NCBI RefSeq assembly: GCF_051020765.1
Contig: NC_134937.1
Span: 17,662,947 to 17,726,946 of the forward strand
Source of the DNA: Lasioglossum baleicum
Lineage: Eukaryota; Arthropoda; Insecta; Hymenoptera; Halictidae
DNA length: 64,000 bases
Reading direction: 5' to 3'
The stretch's first letter is position 1, and every line of letters begins with the position of its first letter. Of this stretch, positions 33,955 to 46,850 are shown in pieces. The position numbers and the translations under genes are program-made. The notes beneath the pieces were generated by a model. The model worked only from the letters and a program-made list of their open reading frames with translations. It was not told the DNA's origin and ran no database searches.

Positions 33955-35919
33955 TATTATCGACGAGGGAAAAAATGTCAGGATTCAAATTAAAAGAAAA
34001 TATTTCATTGACAATAACAGGGTGCGGTCGGAGCTTATGAATATGCAAAACGAGGTCGGCGAATATTTTATGTAGAGAGAGTGCTCGAGCGAAAAAATGA
34101 CACGAGGAAATATTAGATGATATAGACATTTTTCCGAGAGAGAGAGAGAGACTTTTCGAAAGAGAAGCCATTTAAAAGTAAAATCGTTTGCCGGAAAAAT
34201 GGCCCGGGTGAAAAATATAATAATCCGCGGGTCATGATGTTTCTTGTTCACACAGCGGGCATAACTAAAAAGATTATGTGATTTAATTCACCTTTCCATA
34301 GCAACACTGCGCACACGTTCTTTTATGGAAGCACAAGCGAAAAATGAAGGATAATTCCTTTTTAAAAAGACACTCGGTTTCTGGGAGAATGGTGTTAGGA
34401 GGTATTCAAACTCACATTAGTGTAAAAATTGGACTTCCCCGTGAATTGAAGTCTGCGCGAAAAAATTTCATTTTGAATTTTTCAAGAAGTTTTGCTGGGG
34501 GAATCGTGCTGCAGACTGTGCGCGCTTCAATATCTTCATTACTTGCATCTGCGCGGGGTCATTCGACCCCCGTTTCCCGCATTCATCATCCAAACTGTCA
34601 AATCTGTCTTCAACCTGCAGACAGTTATAGAAAAGGGTGTAATATCTTAGGGATTTAAAGTCCTGACTGGCAGAAGTGGAAAATGCTTAATCGACGAGGA
34701 TCCAGCAGTCAGCTATTTCTCCTGGAAAATATTCTTTCTCATTTGAGAGAGCCAGTCTCGAATGTTACGTAAACATTTATGAAAATCAATACTCTACTAG
34801 ACGTGAAATCTTTAAAGCTTTGAACTCGATACATTCCTTTCTTTTTTGCAACTTTAAGTATCTTGTCCCAGAAAATCGTAGCAATAGTTTCTTGTAACAT
34901 TTTCTCCACAAAAATTCCCAAAAGAAATTGTGTTTAATTTATTTATTATTATATATTTATTATTTAGTTTAATTGTTTAATTGTTAAAGTTTCTGACAGT
35001 TGATAAAGGTTCAATGGACTTTTTGCTACAGTTTTTTCTTGTTTCAAAATATTCTAAAAATTTACAAGAAGACAATGATACCAAAAATTTCAAATTATAT
35101 TGATGAACGTCAGGGAAATAGACATACGAAATGTTTAAAGCTCCCAACACTCGGTCAGGCCTCGCTGAATTTTTTCGTCTCCAAGCTTCTTCTAAAGGGT
35201 GAGAGGTAGACAAAGTTCTAGCAGGAAGAAATCCAACGACTCGAAGAACTTCTCCCACTTGTCCCTTCGCAGGGACCATTTCGCCTCCGGTTATTTGCTA
35301 GCGTGATTGATTTATTTGGGCCTAAGGTTCGAAACGTCTAAATCACCGTGTGACCCAGTTCCTGGCAGTAGAAAGAATGACCAGGCTTGTAGCCAAAATA
35401 CTGGCACACGTATAGATCATTTTAAACTCTTCCCATCATATGCGACATTCTAATAATTGTATAGCAGGATCTAATCTTTCTATGGCTTGAATCATTCCTC
35501 GATCCCGTCGCAGACCAAATTCGCGATCAACACCAAAGAACAACGTTGCACGAGGACGCGGTTCTAATCATCGGGTAACAAGAGCAGCAGGCGATTCCCC
35601 ATAAAAATTCCAGCGAGAATCTCTGGCCGCGTGTACAGCTGCAGAGCTCGGGAATTCCTGAGCCGAGTCGACGATCGTAAATGTCAATAAATACATAATG
35701 GAATTCTCGAACGGCTCCTCGAGACTGGCACCTAAATTACTTATTCACGACACCTGTTACGTAACGAACTGAAGCAAAGCGAGGAGCCGACGTCGACCAG
35801 CAGTAAACAAGGATTTCTTTAATTAAGCGCCGGACGGAGTTTCCTTCGCCCTCGGTTCTTCCGTTTCTCCCCTGGTCGTCGAAAGACAGAGGGAGGGAAA
35901 CAGAGTGAGAGAGCAAGAG

Positions 35920-35961
<42 letters not shown>

Positions 35962-36872
35962 TATCTTCCACCCTCTGTCGTCGTCCACCTTCGCCTCTTT
36001 CACTCCCGCGCCACGCCATGCCACGCCATGCCACGCCGGTTCGGCACGAGCAAAGCCGGATAAGGGACGCGCAAGTTATTTACGTACGCCCTCTCGCAGC
36101 TGTATTTGCGGCGTGGCAGGGGTGAAGCCTCGAGGGTGGGGGTGCGGTGAAAGGGTTAAAAGAGGAGACGAGGCTGCCTGGACAGAACGCGGACCTGTCC
36201 CATGTGGGTTCCGTTAATTAACCGAGTCTACAGAGTTCTATTCCTCGCGTTATATTAGCCTCTCTCTCTTTCTCTCTCACCTCTTCCCTCATCCTCCTCC
36301 TCCTATCGTTTTCTATCGCTCTCTGCTCTTCTGGTTCCATCCCCCTGCCCCGCTTCATTTGCATCCAACCCCCTCTCGTATCGCCGCAGAACCCTTGATG
36401 CACCTGGGGGTTGCGGAGAGAACCCAATCCTCCGGCCTATGCCCGGAGTCTATGCCCAACGACACTGTGGACTTACACGCGATGCCATTTTGTCCGCCAA
36501 CGCGGAGACCCTTTGTCGTTTATATTCGTCGCGATGGGATGGCCCGGGCTTTTCGCTCGGCCAATGCCGCGTGGACACACTCGGGCTCGTCGTTTTCGTG
36601 CATGATTATCCTATTCGAGCCATAATTGGTGGCTCTTCCTGCTTTTCATACTCTTGGAAAGCACGAATCTTGGTCGATCGCGAGCGAAAGGGAAAAATTT
36701 ATCCTGATCCTTATGCAATATAAAAATTGCCAGCCTTGATTGTAGGAGTCACATGCAAATTGATTTGTTCTCTTATCGCTTTTAACGCGTTTAAGAGTTG
36801 TATGTACTTAGTTATTTTTAATCAATCTATCTATTTAGTAATATAAAATTGGTCTGTCGAGTGTCATTACTA
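33955..36872. other. long non-coding stretch with microsatellites
   Basis: No gene recognised. It holds GA microsatellites at about 34,136-34,151 and 35,924-35,959 (about 18 dinucleotides). A 10-bp tandem repeat (CCACGCCATG, nearly three units) is at about 36,010-36,037. CT-rich sequence lies near 36,260-36,310. An AT-rich block occupies 34,930-34,990. Confidence 0.5.
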
Positions 36873-37070
36873 GACAGCGGATCTCTATGCAAAATAAAAA
36901 TTTTCTTGCTGGATTGCAACAAACTGGAGCGAAGTAGAAATTTATTTTCTGTTTTAATACGTTTAACAGATTGGAAATAATATCGCAGTATGCTTAAATT
37001 CTTCTAAGGTTTTTACTCTTTTTAAATTACACCTACTCGTTTCTGTTATAAATGCATAAAATCCGCTGTC
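36873..37070 (+). mobile_element. family A miniature element, best complete copy
   Basis: The termini are inverted: GACAGCGGATCTCTATGC on the left and GACAGCGGATTTTATGCA read inward from the right. TA lies just outside each end, but several copies share a few more bases beyond the TA, so the true terminus may be a little further out. It is 198 bp and non-coding. TTAA at 37,022-37,025 is the unoccupied counterpart of the insertion site used at 59,835 in another copy. Confidence 0.8.
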
Positions 37071-37342
37071 TAGTCATTACAATGTTTTCGACTTGTTGAA
37101 ATGATCGACAGAAGAAATACATTTTTATTCGACTTCTTTCCTGCCCTATCGACATGGACAATTTTGATTGAAGGATCCACAGTCTAGTCACCTGTAACTT
37201 CTCAGATGCGAAGTGAGGTTGTTAACGTTGTATCCGAGTTGCTTCAGTCGATGTTTAATCACAGAAGTTTAGTCGCAATTCTCACTGATGACTATCTTAT
37301 TCATTCTCCGCTTGGATGCCCTTGGTGTATATTCCAAACTGC

Positions 37343-37470
37343 AGGAAGTAGAATTGGTTGGTCATGGTCAGACGTGCCAGACATTCTCCGAATTTTCAAA
37401 CTCGAATCTCTCGAAAACAAAGCATCAAAAGAAAAAACCATTCTTTCGACTTATTCTTTCTGTACATAGT
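37343..37470 (+). repeat. family C dispersed repeat, partial copy
   Basis: GAAGTAGAATTGGTTGGTCA then TGGTCAGACGTG, TTTTCAAACTCGAATCTCTC, GAAAACAAAGC and TTCGACTTATTCTTT follow the same order as the copies at 33.8 and 45.2 kb. Confidence 0.65.
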
Positions 37471-38161
37471 GGTTGTTAACACCCTATATTTTCCTAGAGG
37501 AAACAAAGAAGTTCGAGAGAACAATTTCTGGAAAAACGCAACAAGTTCGTTTCGAGCCCGGTTAAAAAAGGAGGAGATGTAAAATGAACAAACACGCCAA
37601 CCGAGCGAATGAACGACGGACAGGAAAGAGCTACGCTGACCAACGTCGCGTGTATATCGGAGCGCTCGTTTTGCCACTGTCTAGAAGATGAACGTCGTTC
37701 AATTATACCGGTGCAGGGATGTGTGTGTGTGTGGGCGTAGTGCTCTTCCGGTGACTGCAGTCGGTCCTCGTACCGCAAATAAAGCCCGTAATGCCACTAT
37801 ATTCGTCGTCCCAGTTGCCTGCCCCCTCCTCCTCGGCTGACAAGGCTGTTTCGCTCGCAGACAAAGATTCCACGGAAAAAGGGATCGCGCGTAAAGGCCG
37901 TCGCGCAAGAACCGATGTTATATGCGTCGCGGCGCGGCCATATGCGTTACAATGTAACCCTTTCAGAGAATTCAGCGAGCGATGCTTCCCGCGCGTGAAA
38001 AATTAAGCCCCTGAGACACTGTCGCAGTCCTCTCGCTGTCCACTTTGATCATTCGCCGCCTCCGTTATTGTGTTTGCAAGGCGGGGCCGGTGTTACTGGG
38101 TCGCCGAAAATTGGAACTGCCAACGAACGAATAAATATGGTCGTTCTTCGATTTGTCAGTA
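37471..38161. other. non-coding stretch with TG microsatellite
   Basis: No gene recognised. A (TG)7 run occupies 37,721-37,734. Confidence 0.45.
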
Positions 38162-38270
38162 CAGTAATGTCTCAATTGACGCAAAAGCTTCGGGGGATTC
38201 GGTTGCGTCGCACAGTGGTCCCTTTCAGCAATTTAGCTGGCTTTTATTTTAATTAATTGAGACATTACTG
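38162..38270. mobile_element. 109-bp Tc1-like miniature element (family B, copy 1)
   Basis: CAGTAATGTCTCAATTGACG at the left end pairs with CAGTAATGTCTCAATTAATT read inward from the right (16 identical bases). TA flanks both sides (38,160-38,161 and 38,271-38,272). The length and TA duplication fit a Tc1/mariner-derived miniature element. Non-coding. Confidence 0.85.
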
Positions 38271-38357
38271 TAATCGGAAATTACATCTTTCTGATTTTTT
38301 ACAAACGTTACAAGCTGTTTTTCAACTTGAAATTTTGAGTTAAGTGAGATATCATTA

Positions 38358-38569
38358 GACTGCGAATTTATGAACAATTTTAATGAATGGAATATAGGAA
38401 TGTATTTCTTGCTAACAATTTTAGTATAAATGAAATATCGGAATTTACTCCTTTCTAACAATTTTAGTAAACGGAAAATAATACACCGATGTTCTTAAGT
38501 TGTTTTAATCATTTTACTGTTTTAAATTGTACACACTGATGTTCTTCATAAACGCGTAAATCCGCAGAC
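38358..38569 (+). repeat. family A miniature element, degenerate copy
   Basis: The left end GACTGCGAATTTATGAACAA follows TA. The right part has ACTGTTTTAAATTGTACACA, then ATAAACGCGTAAATCCGCAG and AC. Interior similarity to the 53.8-kb copy (AATACACCGATGTYCTTAA) is clear. Confidence 0.7.
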
Positions 38570-41500
38570 TGCTGATCATGAATAGAATAGGGCCGTTGCT
38601 GATCAGACACAAGTGTAATCGAATACTAATTGATTGATTTCGTATTTTAGAAACAAACGAACGTTATTAATATAATTATTCACGGGTATGTTACCTTAAT
38701 CAAAACTGGCGACAATCGTTCTCGCTTATCCATATTTTCGTTTCTTTTACATACAATCAGGCATTATCGTGAAATGAGTTTGATTGGATCGAGATCGGTT
38801 TTAACCCGTAGAGATTCTGGAATTCATCAAGTGATCGAAAATTATTGTAAACATTCGATATGGAAATTTTAATGGAAGGAAAATGCCACGCATATTTTTA
38901 TCCATCGATATCTCGGTTTGCATACTTCTTGCGATACGGAAATACGTATTTTCACATACGATATAATTAATGGCGAGAAAGGCTAGTTAAGAAAACAATT
39001 ACATTCATAATTGCATCTACTTTAGACAGCTTTGAAACAGGAGCAATTTTTAACTGAAGTCTGAAATCGATATCGTGTTTACTACGACAGTTTGATCGAG
39101 TAAAGGCTTAGAACAAAGGAACAATCGACCCCACAGAAAAATTTTCTGCAATAAAGCGACAACTCGTATACTGGTCTTTTCAACTAAATAATTATAGTCG
39201 TCGAAGGATGCTGCGCAATGGCCTGTCTTAGTTATTATTACTTTCTGAATGAATTTTCAAACAGACCGTGTTCCACTTTCTCACGGTGCTTGGACAAGAA
39301 CTTGGTCCTTCTTTTGGTTCCATAAAACAGCGAAAAAAAATCGTACATCAATTTTCAAGGTATCGTTGTAAAGGGGAGGCTTTAATCTTCAAACCTGTGG
39401 AAAATTCATTGACGAAAAAAATTTCTTAATGTTTTCACAGTGGTTTCAATTTATAGCATTCTTAGGAAAGATGGATATCTAGTTTCTCATCTGCCAAATC
39501 ATTTAAGAATAACTTGGAGAAAAGTTGGTAATGGTGTGCAAAAGTAGAATCTTCATGCTTTAGAACAAGCCCAATTTTATTGCTGTACGATTGTTTCTTA
39601 CGAAATTAGAACAGGTTAAATATCACAAATTTCAGGTCCAAATATTTTTTGCATCCACTTTTCATTTAATTGTTTGCCCGGGGTTCTTGCGAACATATTT
39701 GACGTGTAAAAGAGAGTTGGGTGTGCTCCACATTTTTTACTCATCCACGCCTCCACGGTTGGTACCGTCGATACAGTGACAGCCTGTGTAAGGTTGCGAC
39801 CAGTTTCTAGCAAAAATGCGCAGAGGGTGGGGATCGGCGAAGGGCCACTGCGACTAATTTAGTAGAGTAGCAACGAGTCCGAGAGAGGCGGGGATGGGGG
39901 CAGGGAAAGGAAAAAACGTTCGTTATCTTGACGAATTGGCCGGAGTTCGTCCGACCGACCGGGGCAGATTTAAATAAAGGGAACCGTCTCGCGGATGCAA
40001 ATGAGGGTTCGCTCGGAAGGACGTAATCGACGTAACGAACGAGGGCTTCTTCTCCTCCGCTTGGTTGTTTTCGGGGCGCGCGCCGATCGAAATTGCGACA
40101 TTCTTCCCCGAGGAAGCGAGTGCTCGGCCGAAATAACGAAAGGAGCCGCGGCGACCGCGCCGCGAGCCGCGCCGCCACGCCGTTGGTGCATCAATGAGAA
40201 TTTCGGTGGAGAGAGGAGCGTAGGCAAGAATTTTGATGAGTTGCGGCGAAATGCGCCGCGCGCGACCGCTCGTCGCGCAAACACGGTCAAGAATTTTGAT
40301 GTAACGAGCTGGTGCTCGCGGCCGTTCGCGAAATTGCAATTTTCCGCTGCCGGATTTTTTCCGTTCCTTTTTTCCGGTCGCTGTGTAAGTCGTAAAATCG
40401 CGCCGGACGACAGTCACTTCATACCGTGCGGAATTCTAGCGAACACAATGGAAACTGGATCTCCATCTCGAATGTTTCAATGTTTAATATCAAAGGATGG
40501 CGTGAAAATTCTTTAAATATAAAAGTACGTTTCATCGAAGAATCTGTACAAATTGTTGAGCGTTGTTTAAGCAGTATTTCCCAAACATGTCTATTTTTAG
40601 ATAGTACTTTAGAAGAACTTACTCGAAGGCGTGCAACACCTCCACCCCGAACTTCAACAGTTATTTTCACCCCTTCAACACGAAAATGATCGACAAAGAA
40701 AGAAATATACTCCCATATGGCGTGATAAAAAAACTGTTTGGAAAAGAGTACGTAAAAAAATTGTTTTGAAACAATTGAAAAAAATGTCCGATCAATAATC
40801 AGGTTGTCACAAACAGGATTACCTTCTTTCGTGATCTAGAATCTGCTTGCCTAAAACAATTTCGGCCGCGCGTCCCTAATTTCCTCTATCCCCGAAGAAA
40901 ATGGTCGCTTCAGCAGCAACAGCCATTGACACATTTCGCAGCGAGCGCACGTCAAAGTGTAAATAGTCCGGCAAACGGTCTCGGCGGTATTTTCGCTGGG
41001 GAACAGGCCGAAGCAATTGGATTCCGGCGCAATTAGGCGAATTCTTGCAGGTCCCGACGGCGCGGGTCGCAATCAGCCGGCGTTTGGGAGCCATACGTGT
41101 TCCCTGGCTGGTTGGGTCGTTAAGAAACCATCGTCGAATAAAGCTGTAGCGCTTTGTAGCCGTGTGTACGCGAGCATTAGCTCTGCTGGCGCGCGCTGGC
41201 AAGTGCAATCTATTTGTCCTTGGACCGGTTTGGTGCAGCCGCACCCGACGAAGACTACGAAGAGGAAGACGACGACGACGACGACGACGACGGGGGACCA
41301 CCACGAAATGGAATGGAGGGCGACCCGGAGGACAAGGAATAACACTTGGCGACAGCGGGAAAGATTCTCTCCCTCGCGCGCAATTTCTCTCCTGCGTCGT
41401 GAGGAGGATCGTGCCGTGCCGTGCCGTGCCTGCTTGTCTCCTCTTCTCGCCCTCTTCTTTTTTCCTCTCGCAAGTGCCGCCCCACAGGTTCTTCCTGCCC

Positions 41501-41798
41501 GGCCCTCAGTCTTCCCAAAGTGGTTTAGCAGACAGAATGGCTGGACCGCGGGGAGGATAGAGAGCTCGCCGAGAAACGACCAGAAATGACTCAAGATTGA
41601 AATGATACCGACAAATGTACAGCGCAATGTAATCCTCTCGATACGCGCGAAATGTCCGCAACGCCACTTGCACTGTACAGACACTATTCTCACTTAATCT
41701 CACCGCTACTCGGTAAGTCGAATTTAGGAACCAGACTCATTTGTTTCTTATTATATCTTGATGAACGCTTTACGAACATATCCGCGACATTTTTCTGG
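38570..41798. other. long non-coding stretch, GC-rich second half
   Basis: AT-rich to 39,780, then GC-rich (39,810-40,400 and 40,860-41,580). Open frames of up to 206 codons overlap on both strands. None shows a recognisable domain. A 15-bp string TCAAGAATTTTGATG-type repeat occurs at about 40,226 and 40,288. A (GTGCC)4 run is near 41,413-41,430. Confidence 0.45.
41268..41292 (+). repeat. (GAC)8 microsatellite in an acidic open frame
   Basis: Eight GAC triplets. They lie in a plus-strand frame open from 41,181 (just after TAG) to the stop at 41,340-41,342. That frame would encode an acidic tail (DEDYEEE, eight D, then GGPPRNGMEGDPEDKE). It has no ATG, and the upstream AG lacks a pyrimidine tract. 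A real terminal exon is possible but I think chance is likelier. Confidence 0.6.
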
Positions 41799-41802
41799 TC
41801 AA

Positions 41803-41888
41803 CACTAAACCTACCGAGCATTGAAAGTAACTGGTACATGCTCCCTTATGATAAGCCTTAAAAGTTTTAAGGCTCGGTACGTTTAGTG
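41803..41888. mobile_element. 86-bp TTAA-type miniature element (family P1)
   Basis: TCAA-CACTAAACCTACCGAGC on the left pairs with TTAA-CACTAAACGTACCGAGC read inward from the right. Flanks TCAA (41,799-41,802) and TTAA (41,889-41,892) fit a TTAA duplication with one change. A central AAGCCTTAAAAGTTTTAAGGCT palindrome-like stretch sits just inside the right end. It is the shortest family member here. Confidence 0.8.
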
Positions 41889-41892
41889 TTAA

Positions 41893-44680
41893 TTTTTCTA
41901 CAAGAACCTTGCGTTTTTGTCCCTCGAAAGGGACATCTAAATTGCTGACTAGATTTGCAACGTCCCTTCAGAAAGGACAGTCTAATGAATAGAGTAAAAT
42001 CTGCAATTTCGAATGATGTCAGGGCAAACGAGCAATCGGCAACACCGTGAAACTGGCAAACGCAGCGGCACGTTAGAGGAGAGACTCGAGTGGAGCAGGT
42101 AAACGGGAGAAGTAAAAACCATAAAGGATGAGCTGAGGTAATAATGGAGGGAATGAATAGTGAAACGGGGGGGTAGTAAGGGGTGAGTTGCGGGGCTGTA
42201 GAGTGGTGGGGATAAGAAAGTAAGCAAGGGAGTGGACGGGGATCAGGAAGATCCCCCTCGAGGAAAAGAGAGACGAGACAAGGGGGCGGGTGTAAATAAA
42301 GAAGGGGGTGTGGCGAGAGAGGGAGGGAGAGAGAGAGAGAGAGAGAGACAACGCGACCAGGCTAGAGATTTCATCGAGAGAAACAGGGATGGTTCACGGA
42401 GAAATCGGGAGAGAGAGAGAGAGGGACGCGGAAAGACGGAGAAAGAGGCCGGCGCGGAGCAAGTCGAGGGAAATTAAGCAATTAGTAACTTTGCACCGCA
42501 GCAGCTCTCAGCGAGATTTGATTATGTTTTCGGTTTAAGCACTCCGAAGCGAGGCGGCCGCCCCTCGACCGTTCATCCCTTCGAGAGAATTCGCCAGTGC
42601 TTTCAAGAGGTCGACGTATATCTCCAGCCGCAAACTAAAGGGGTAATACGTGCCTGGAGGACCGCGCGGGATTCTGTTTCTTCGTTTCCCTGCTCGTCTT
42701 CCACCGAGCCCCGGCCCCGGCCCCTGTCATCCCCTATTGTTCTTCGATTCCCGCTTTACTCCCTTATTGCATTTCCTCGGTTGTTCGGAAGGAGCGGGGG
42801 ATACTGAACGGGCACATGGTCAACGATGAAAACCGTCGTGACAATTGCCGGCGAAGACGCGGGACTCTCTTCGAGGCCTGAAATATTGGGGGACGTGTCT
42901 GTCCGCGTTGCTGCTCTGGCTCGCTCGATTAATTTGAATTGCTGCTTCGAACACTGGCTTATCGATTTATGCATAACGTGAAATGTATCACGGAAATATT
43001 CTTTTAATCCGTTGAATACATATTTCAGAAAATCTTCTTTCGGAAGTTAAAGGACGGTTTCCACGATGTAAGCTCCCAGCGAACTTTCGTAAAGCTATTT
43101 TCTTCATCTCGCGGCACGTCTACCGCGGGAACACGCTGGATTTCTATCCACAGTGACTCTGTCCTGTAAACATATACCGCTTGATTTCGCAGAGACCTTT
43201 TTGTGTAAAGCTGAAGAAAGGATGCGCACGGGCAGAATATAAATGGGGGACGGTAGACGAGAATTGAAAGACGGCATGAAATTGCGGCGAGCGAGATGGA
43301 ATCCTTCTTGTAAGGATAATACGAGCAGGATTCTTTGCGCTGGGGCTTCTCTATGGGAACCGAGAACAGTTTCAGCGCTCCGCGAAATATGGAGATCTAA
43401 TAACTGGACTCGTGGTTACACTTATGCAAACCTCCTTTGTCGCCGGGTCAAAATTTTCGGGGGCACTCTCGCGCAAACGCTGGAAAATTTCGCAATTTTC
43501 GTGAATTCTTTTCGAAGCGATGGTGCGTTATTATTTAATTACAATATAACTTTTCTAGTGTTTGATTTAGTTACTCTTTCACCATACATTTTCTATTAAT
43601 TGTACATGTGAAATATTTTTATTTCATTCTTTCTTGCTTTCTGCTGAAATTGAATAAGCACAATTACATATTTTGTAGAAATGTTTCATATTGTCGGAGA
43701 GAAATCGTACACTTTGCAGAATTTAAGGGAATTGTTGCCATTTATAGTTCTTTGAGAAACGAGAAAAATTAGGCAGCTTACAGAAAATGAGCGAAAAGAA
43801 AATTGTAATTTTAGAAATGAAAGATTGTTGCTACTTCTTGTAACAAGTGTACTTCATCGCAATCAGAAAAAAAATTGTGCTACAGAAAATGAGAGAATAG
43901 AAATTAAGAAAATATTTATCTCTGAGATTGTGTTACTTTTTCTCGTTTCCCAAGGAGTTCTCGCAAAATGCTGTTGTAAAAGCACAAATGGTGGATCTCT
44001 CGTGGATTTATTTACTGTAACGTTTAATAGACGAGAATCGTGTTACTCGAGGACCTTTTTACGACGCTTTTAAGTGTTTCCAGTTGCTCGAATTCATCTG
44101 TTCAACAAGAAAATCCCTCTTCCCGTAATTTGCCGAGTAATTCTAGCCCCCGCGGCCGTTTTTCCCCATTAAACTGATATTTCGGACGCAAATGCAGAAT
44201 TACAGGGAGTAAAGCAAACGTTTAATTTCCACGAGGCTCAAGACAAGCAGTATCCGCGACGGGAAAAAGCGCGGAACAATTAAAAGAAGCTAAAACGGGC
44301 GAAAGTAAAAATTGTGCGGCCTGGGCAAACGAGGGAAAATAAGGGGGAGATGAGCAACAGCTCAGGAGCCGGTTGCAAAAAGTCTACTAAATGGAAACAA
44401 AGTACAGGCGATTATGTCGTAACTGCAACGCTAATTAGCGCATCCACACAGTCGTGAGACCGTTTCGAGCTCATCGTTATCGCCTTCTCCCTCGAATATA
44501 CTTTTCCCTCCTTTATTCCGCCCAATCATTCCCATTTGCCAATTTACTCAAACATAATCTTCTAAAAATTCACGGCTGATCAAGAATTGCACTCTTCCAA
44601 AATATAAAAGATAAATATAAAACTAAATTGGAATATGAGCAACACATTATATTCTTTACTTTAATCTTTGCTGCGTCAAT
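41893..44680. other. non-coding stretch with purine-rich and GA tracts
   Basis: Purine-rich sequence occupies about 42,080-42,470, including GA microsatellites at 42,321-42,348 and 42,408-42,423. Beyond it lies mixed sequence with AT-rich 43,520-44,050. No exon or RNA gene recognised. Confidence 0.5.
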
Positions 44681-44869
44681 ATTTTACCGCGCTTATATTA
44701 GCTTGCCGAGTTGTCGTTGTTGTTGTTGTACGCGTCAAATCTTGTAATCGAATTTTAAACCACTTCCCAATAAGCTAGAGACTTGAAACTTTGAACATAG
44801 CTCAGAACTGGATGACAATGCAATATTAAAAACATATTTTTAAAAAACTGCGCGTTCAGGAGAAAAAAA
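44681..44869 (+). repeat. dispersed repeat, copy 2 (pair with 1.0 kb)
   Basis: Matches 1,041-1,220 in the same orientation. Differences are an expanded GTTGTT run (44,726-44,738) and scattered substitutions. It begins with CCGCGCTTATATTA, the counterpart of CCACGCTTATATTA. No foldback lies beside this copy. Confidence 0.8.
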
Positions 44870-45156
44870 GACATATTTTTTCCGTTTTCCAATTTCGTAA
44901 AACACAATTTTTAATAAAGATGGGTGATCGAAAATGGCAGTGTTCTAAAATAAAAAATAAAGACATAAACGAAATTCGAGACGAGTAGACGAACCTTTGG
45001 AAATGAGAGATAAAATATAACGATAACGATTTATTATCGTGTAGATTAAAATTTAAAATGTTTGCACACTTTCCTAAAGATCGGAAAATGAATAGAAACT
45101 GCATTAGAAAGAATTCTGATTGTCACGAAGGAATAGTGTTGCGTGCATTATTAAAT

Positions 45157-45353
45157 ACAGGGTGTTTCCAAAATCATGGTACAGGCGAATTAATGTAATA
45201 CTAATGATTCTGCGAGAGTGGAAGTATGAAGTAGAATAGGTTGGTCATGATCAGACACGTAACAACGATTTAAACTTGATTTTCTCGAAAACAAGACGTC
45301 GAACGCGAAAATGTTATTCTTTTTATTCGACTCTCTGTTTCTGCATGTAGAAT
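45157..45353 (+). repeat. family C dispersed repeat, longest copy
   Basis: Starts with ACAGGGTGTTTCCAAAATCA then TGGTAC. It continues with GTAGAATAGGTTGGTCATGA, TCAGACACGT, ACTTGATTTTCTCGAAAACA and a run ending TGCATGTAGAATCA. Shared order with the 33.8- and 37.4-kb copies defines the family. Non-coding. Confidence 0.7.
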
Positions 45354-46790
45354 CATTACTTTATACAATGATTTTGTATACACTATTCAAATACTTTTTA
45401 TTTGTAAAAATACAGTTTTCGACAGGTTGACAACGTGCAGAAAATCGAGAAGGTGAAAACCATAGTCGACTGATATAATAGTAGGAAACGGGGAGAGACT
45501 GTGAGGAATCGCACAAGCTGACCGTAGAGAAAGCTCGAAACTAGTCTCTCGGCCGGAAATTCTCACGCACTTGAAAACCAACGAGCTACGGAGATGAATG
45601 CCGAGCATGCTGGTATTCAGCGGCACACTACAATACAGAGACCACAAAACCTGTAAACTGAAAGACTCGGGATCCGAAAGTTTGCGAAGTAGAAGCTACA
45701 AATCCTACAAGTTACAGGATATATAGGCGACCGAAAGCTTACAGTAACGGCAATTTAAAGGTCAGAAGCACTAATAACTCAGATTTAACGAGAGCCGAGG
45801 ATTATAGGGTTCTACCAATCGGAAACTGCGAATCTTGCGAAGCATGAGAGTCAGAAGTTAGTCCGGTCCTATTCATTTGCAGGTTGGCCATGAATTCGAT
45901 TAGAATCTACTATTAGGGAAACCACTGCGAAGTAGAATTCTACCGCAGAATCGTTAGTTAATTTTTCGGAAAATCTCGTTCGAATTGCTTCGTTAACATA
46001 ATCGCTAAACTTATATTTCAAAATGACTACATGTTTTAATCAGTTTATGAATTACTAAAATTTCTCAATACATGAGTATGTAAATTTCTTAAATTATAAC
46101 TGAGAATTTTTTTCAATAAATGAATATTAATGTAAGATAAACGATATTAATTATTTCAATTATCGCGTTGTATAAATTATTAAAATCTACAAATGTTCTA
46201 CTGGAATGCTGTATGAATTCCAACTAAGAAGTTTAATTTTAACTGAAGAAAATATTCTATCAATAAAATAATTACTTTCTTAATTGCGAAATTTATATTT
46301 GAATATTAAATGCATTCTAATGTTTCGAATCTGTAGAAGACCATCAACGAATCATATAAGAGCTCTCAACAGTTCCGAGGATCAGGACGAACTAAAAGCT
46401 GAATATCTTCCCACGTTAACCGAAATCCTCAGCTTTCCAGCTTACAAAAAGAATCCGAATTTTCCAGTTAGCGAACTTCCGATGTCAGTCACGTGTACCA
46501 GATCCTGTTGGTGGCCGTAGAATTCCAAGGATTTCGGACACGGGTTCCTCGAGAGAAAACTAACGAGATATCCCTGTGATACTGTGAAAGGTACACTTCC
46601 GGTTTCCAACGATTCATTAAATCGTCAAAGAAAATAGAGAAAGACAAGCATGAAAGCCAAATAGAAGTTTCGGTCTTCCATTTATAATTTTAATAAATTG
46701 GATCTAACAGGAATCTTTTAATCTGTCTGCTGCTTTAATCTTCATCCGCTCATAATTTTTTCCTAAAAGAGATTTTCGTCGATGAAGAGA
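45354..46790. other. non-coding stretch, no gene recognised
   Basis: Mixed to AT-rich (45,990-46,330). No exon, RNA gene or repeat recognised. Confidence 0.45.
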
Positions 46791-46794
46791 TTAA

Positions 46795-46850
46795 CCCTCG
46801 CAAGGTGAGGTCTGATAACACATAAATAGTAAGGTGGGTAATAATTTTAA
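46795..46850 (+). mobile_element. TTAA-type end (family P2, partial copy)
   Basis: TTAA (46,791-46,794) is followed by CCCTCGCAAGGTGAGGTCTG and, after a gap, TAGTAAGGTGGG. This resembles the complete P2 element at 60,999-61,273 (CCCGGTGT..AAGGTGGGG and GGTGGGGTCT). No right terminus with TTAA is seen. Confidence 0.5.

Noticed and set aside
39807..40516. Several overlapping frames of 106-173 codons on both strands
   Set aside because: Mutually overlapping in a GC-rich block. No frame stands out by composition or motif.
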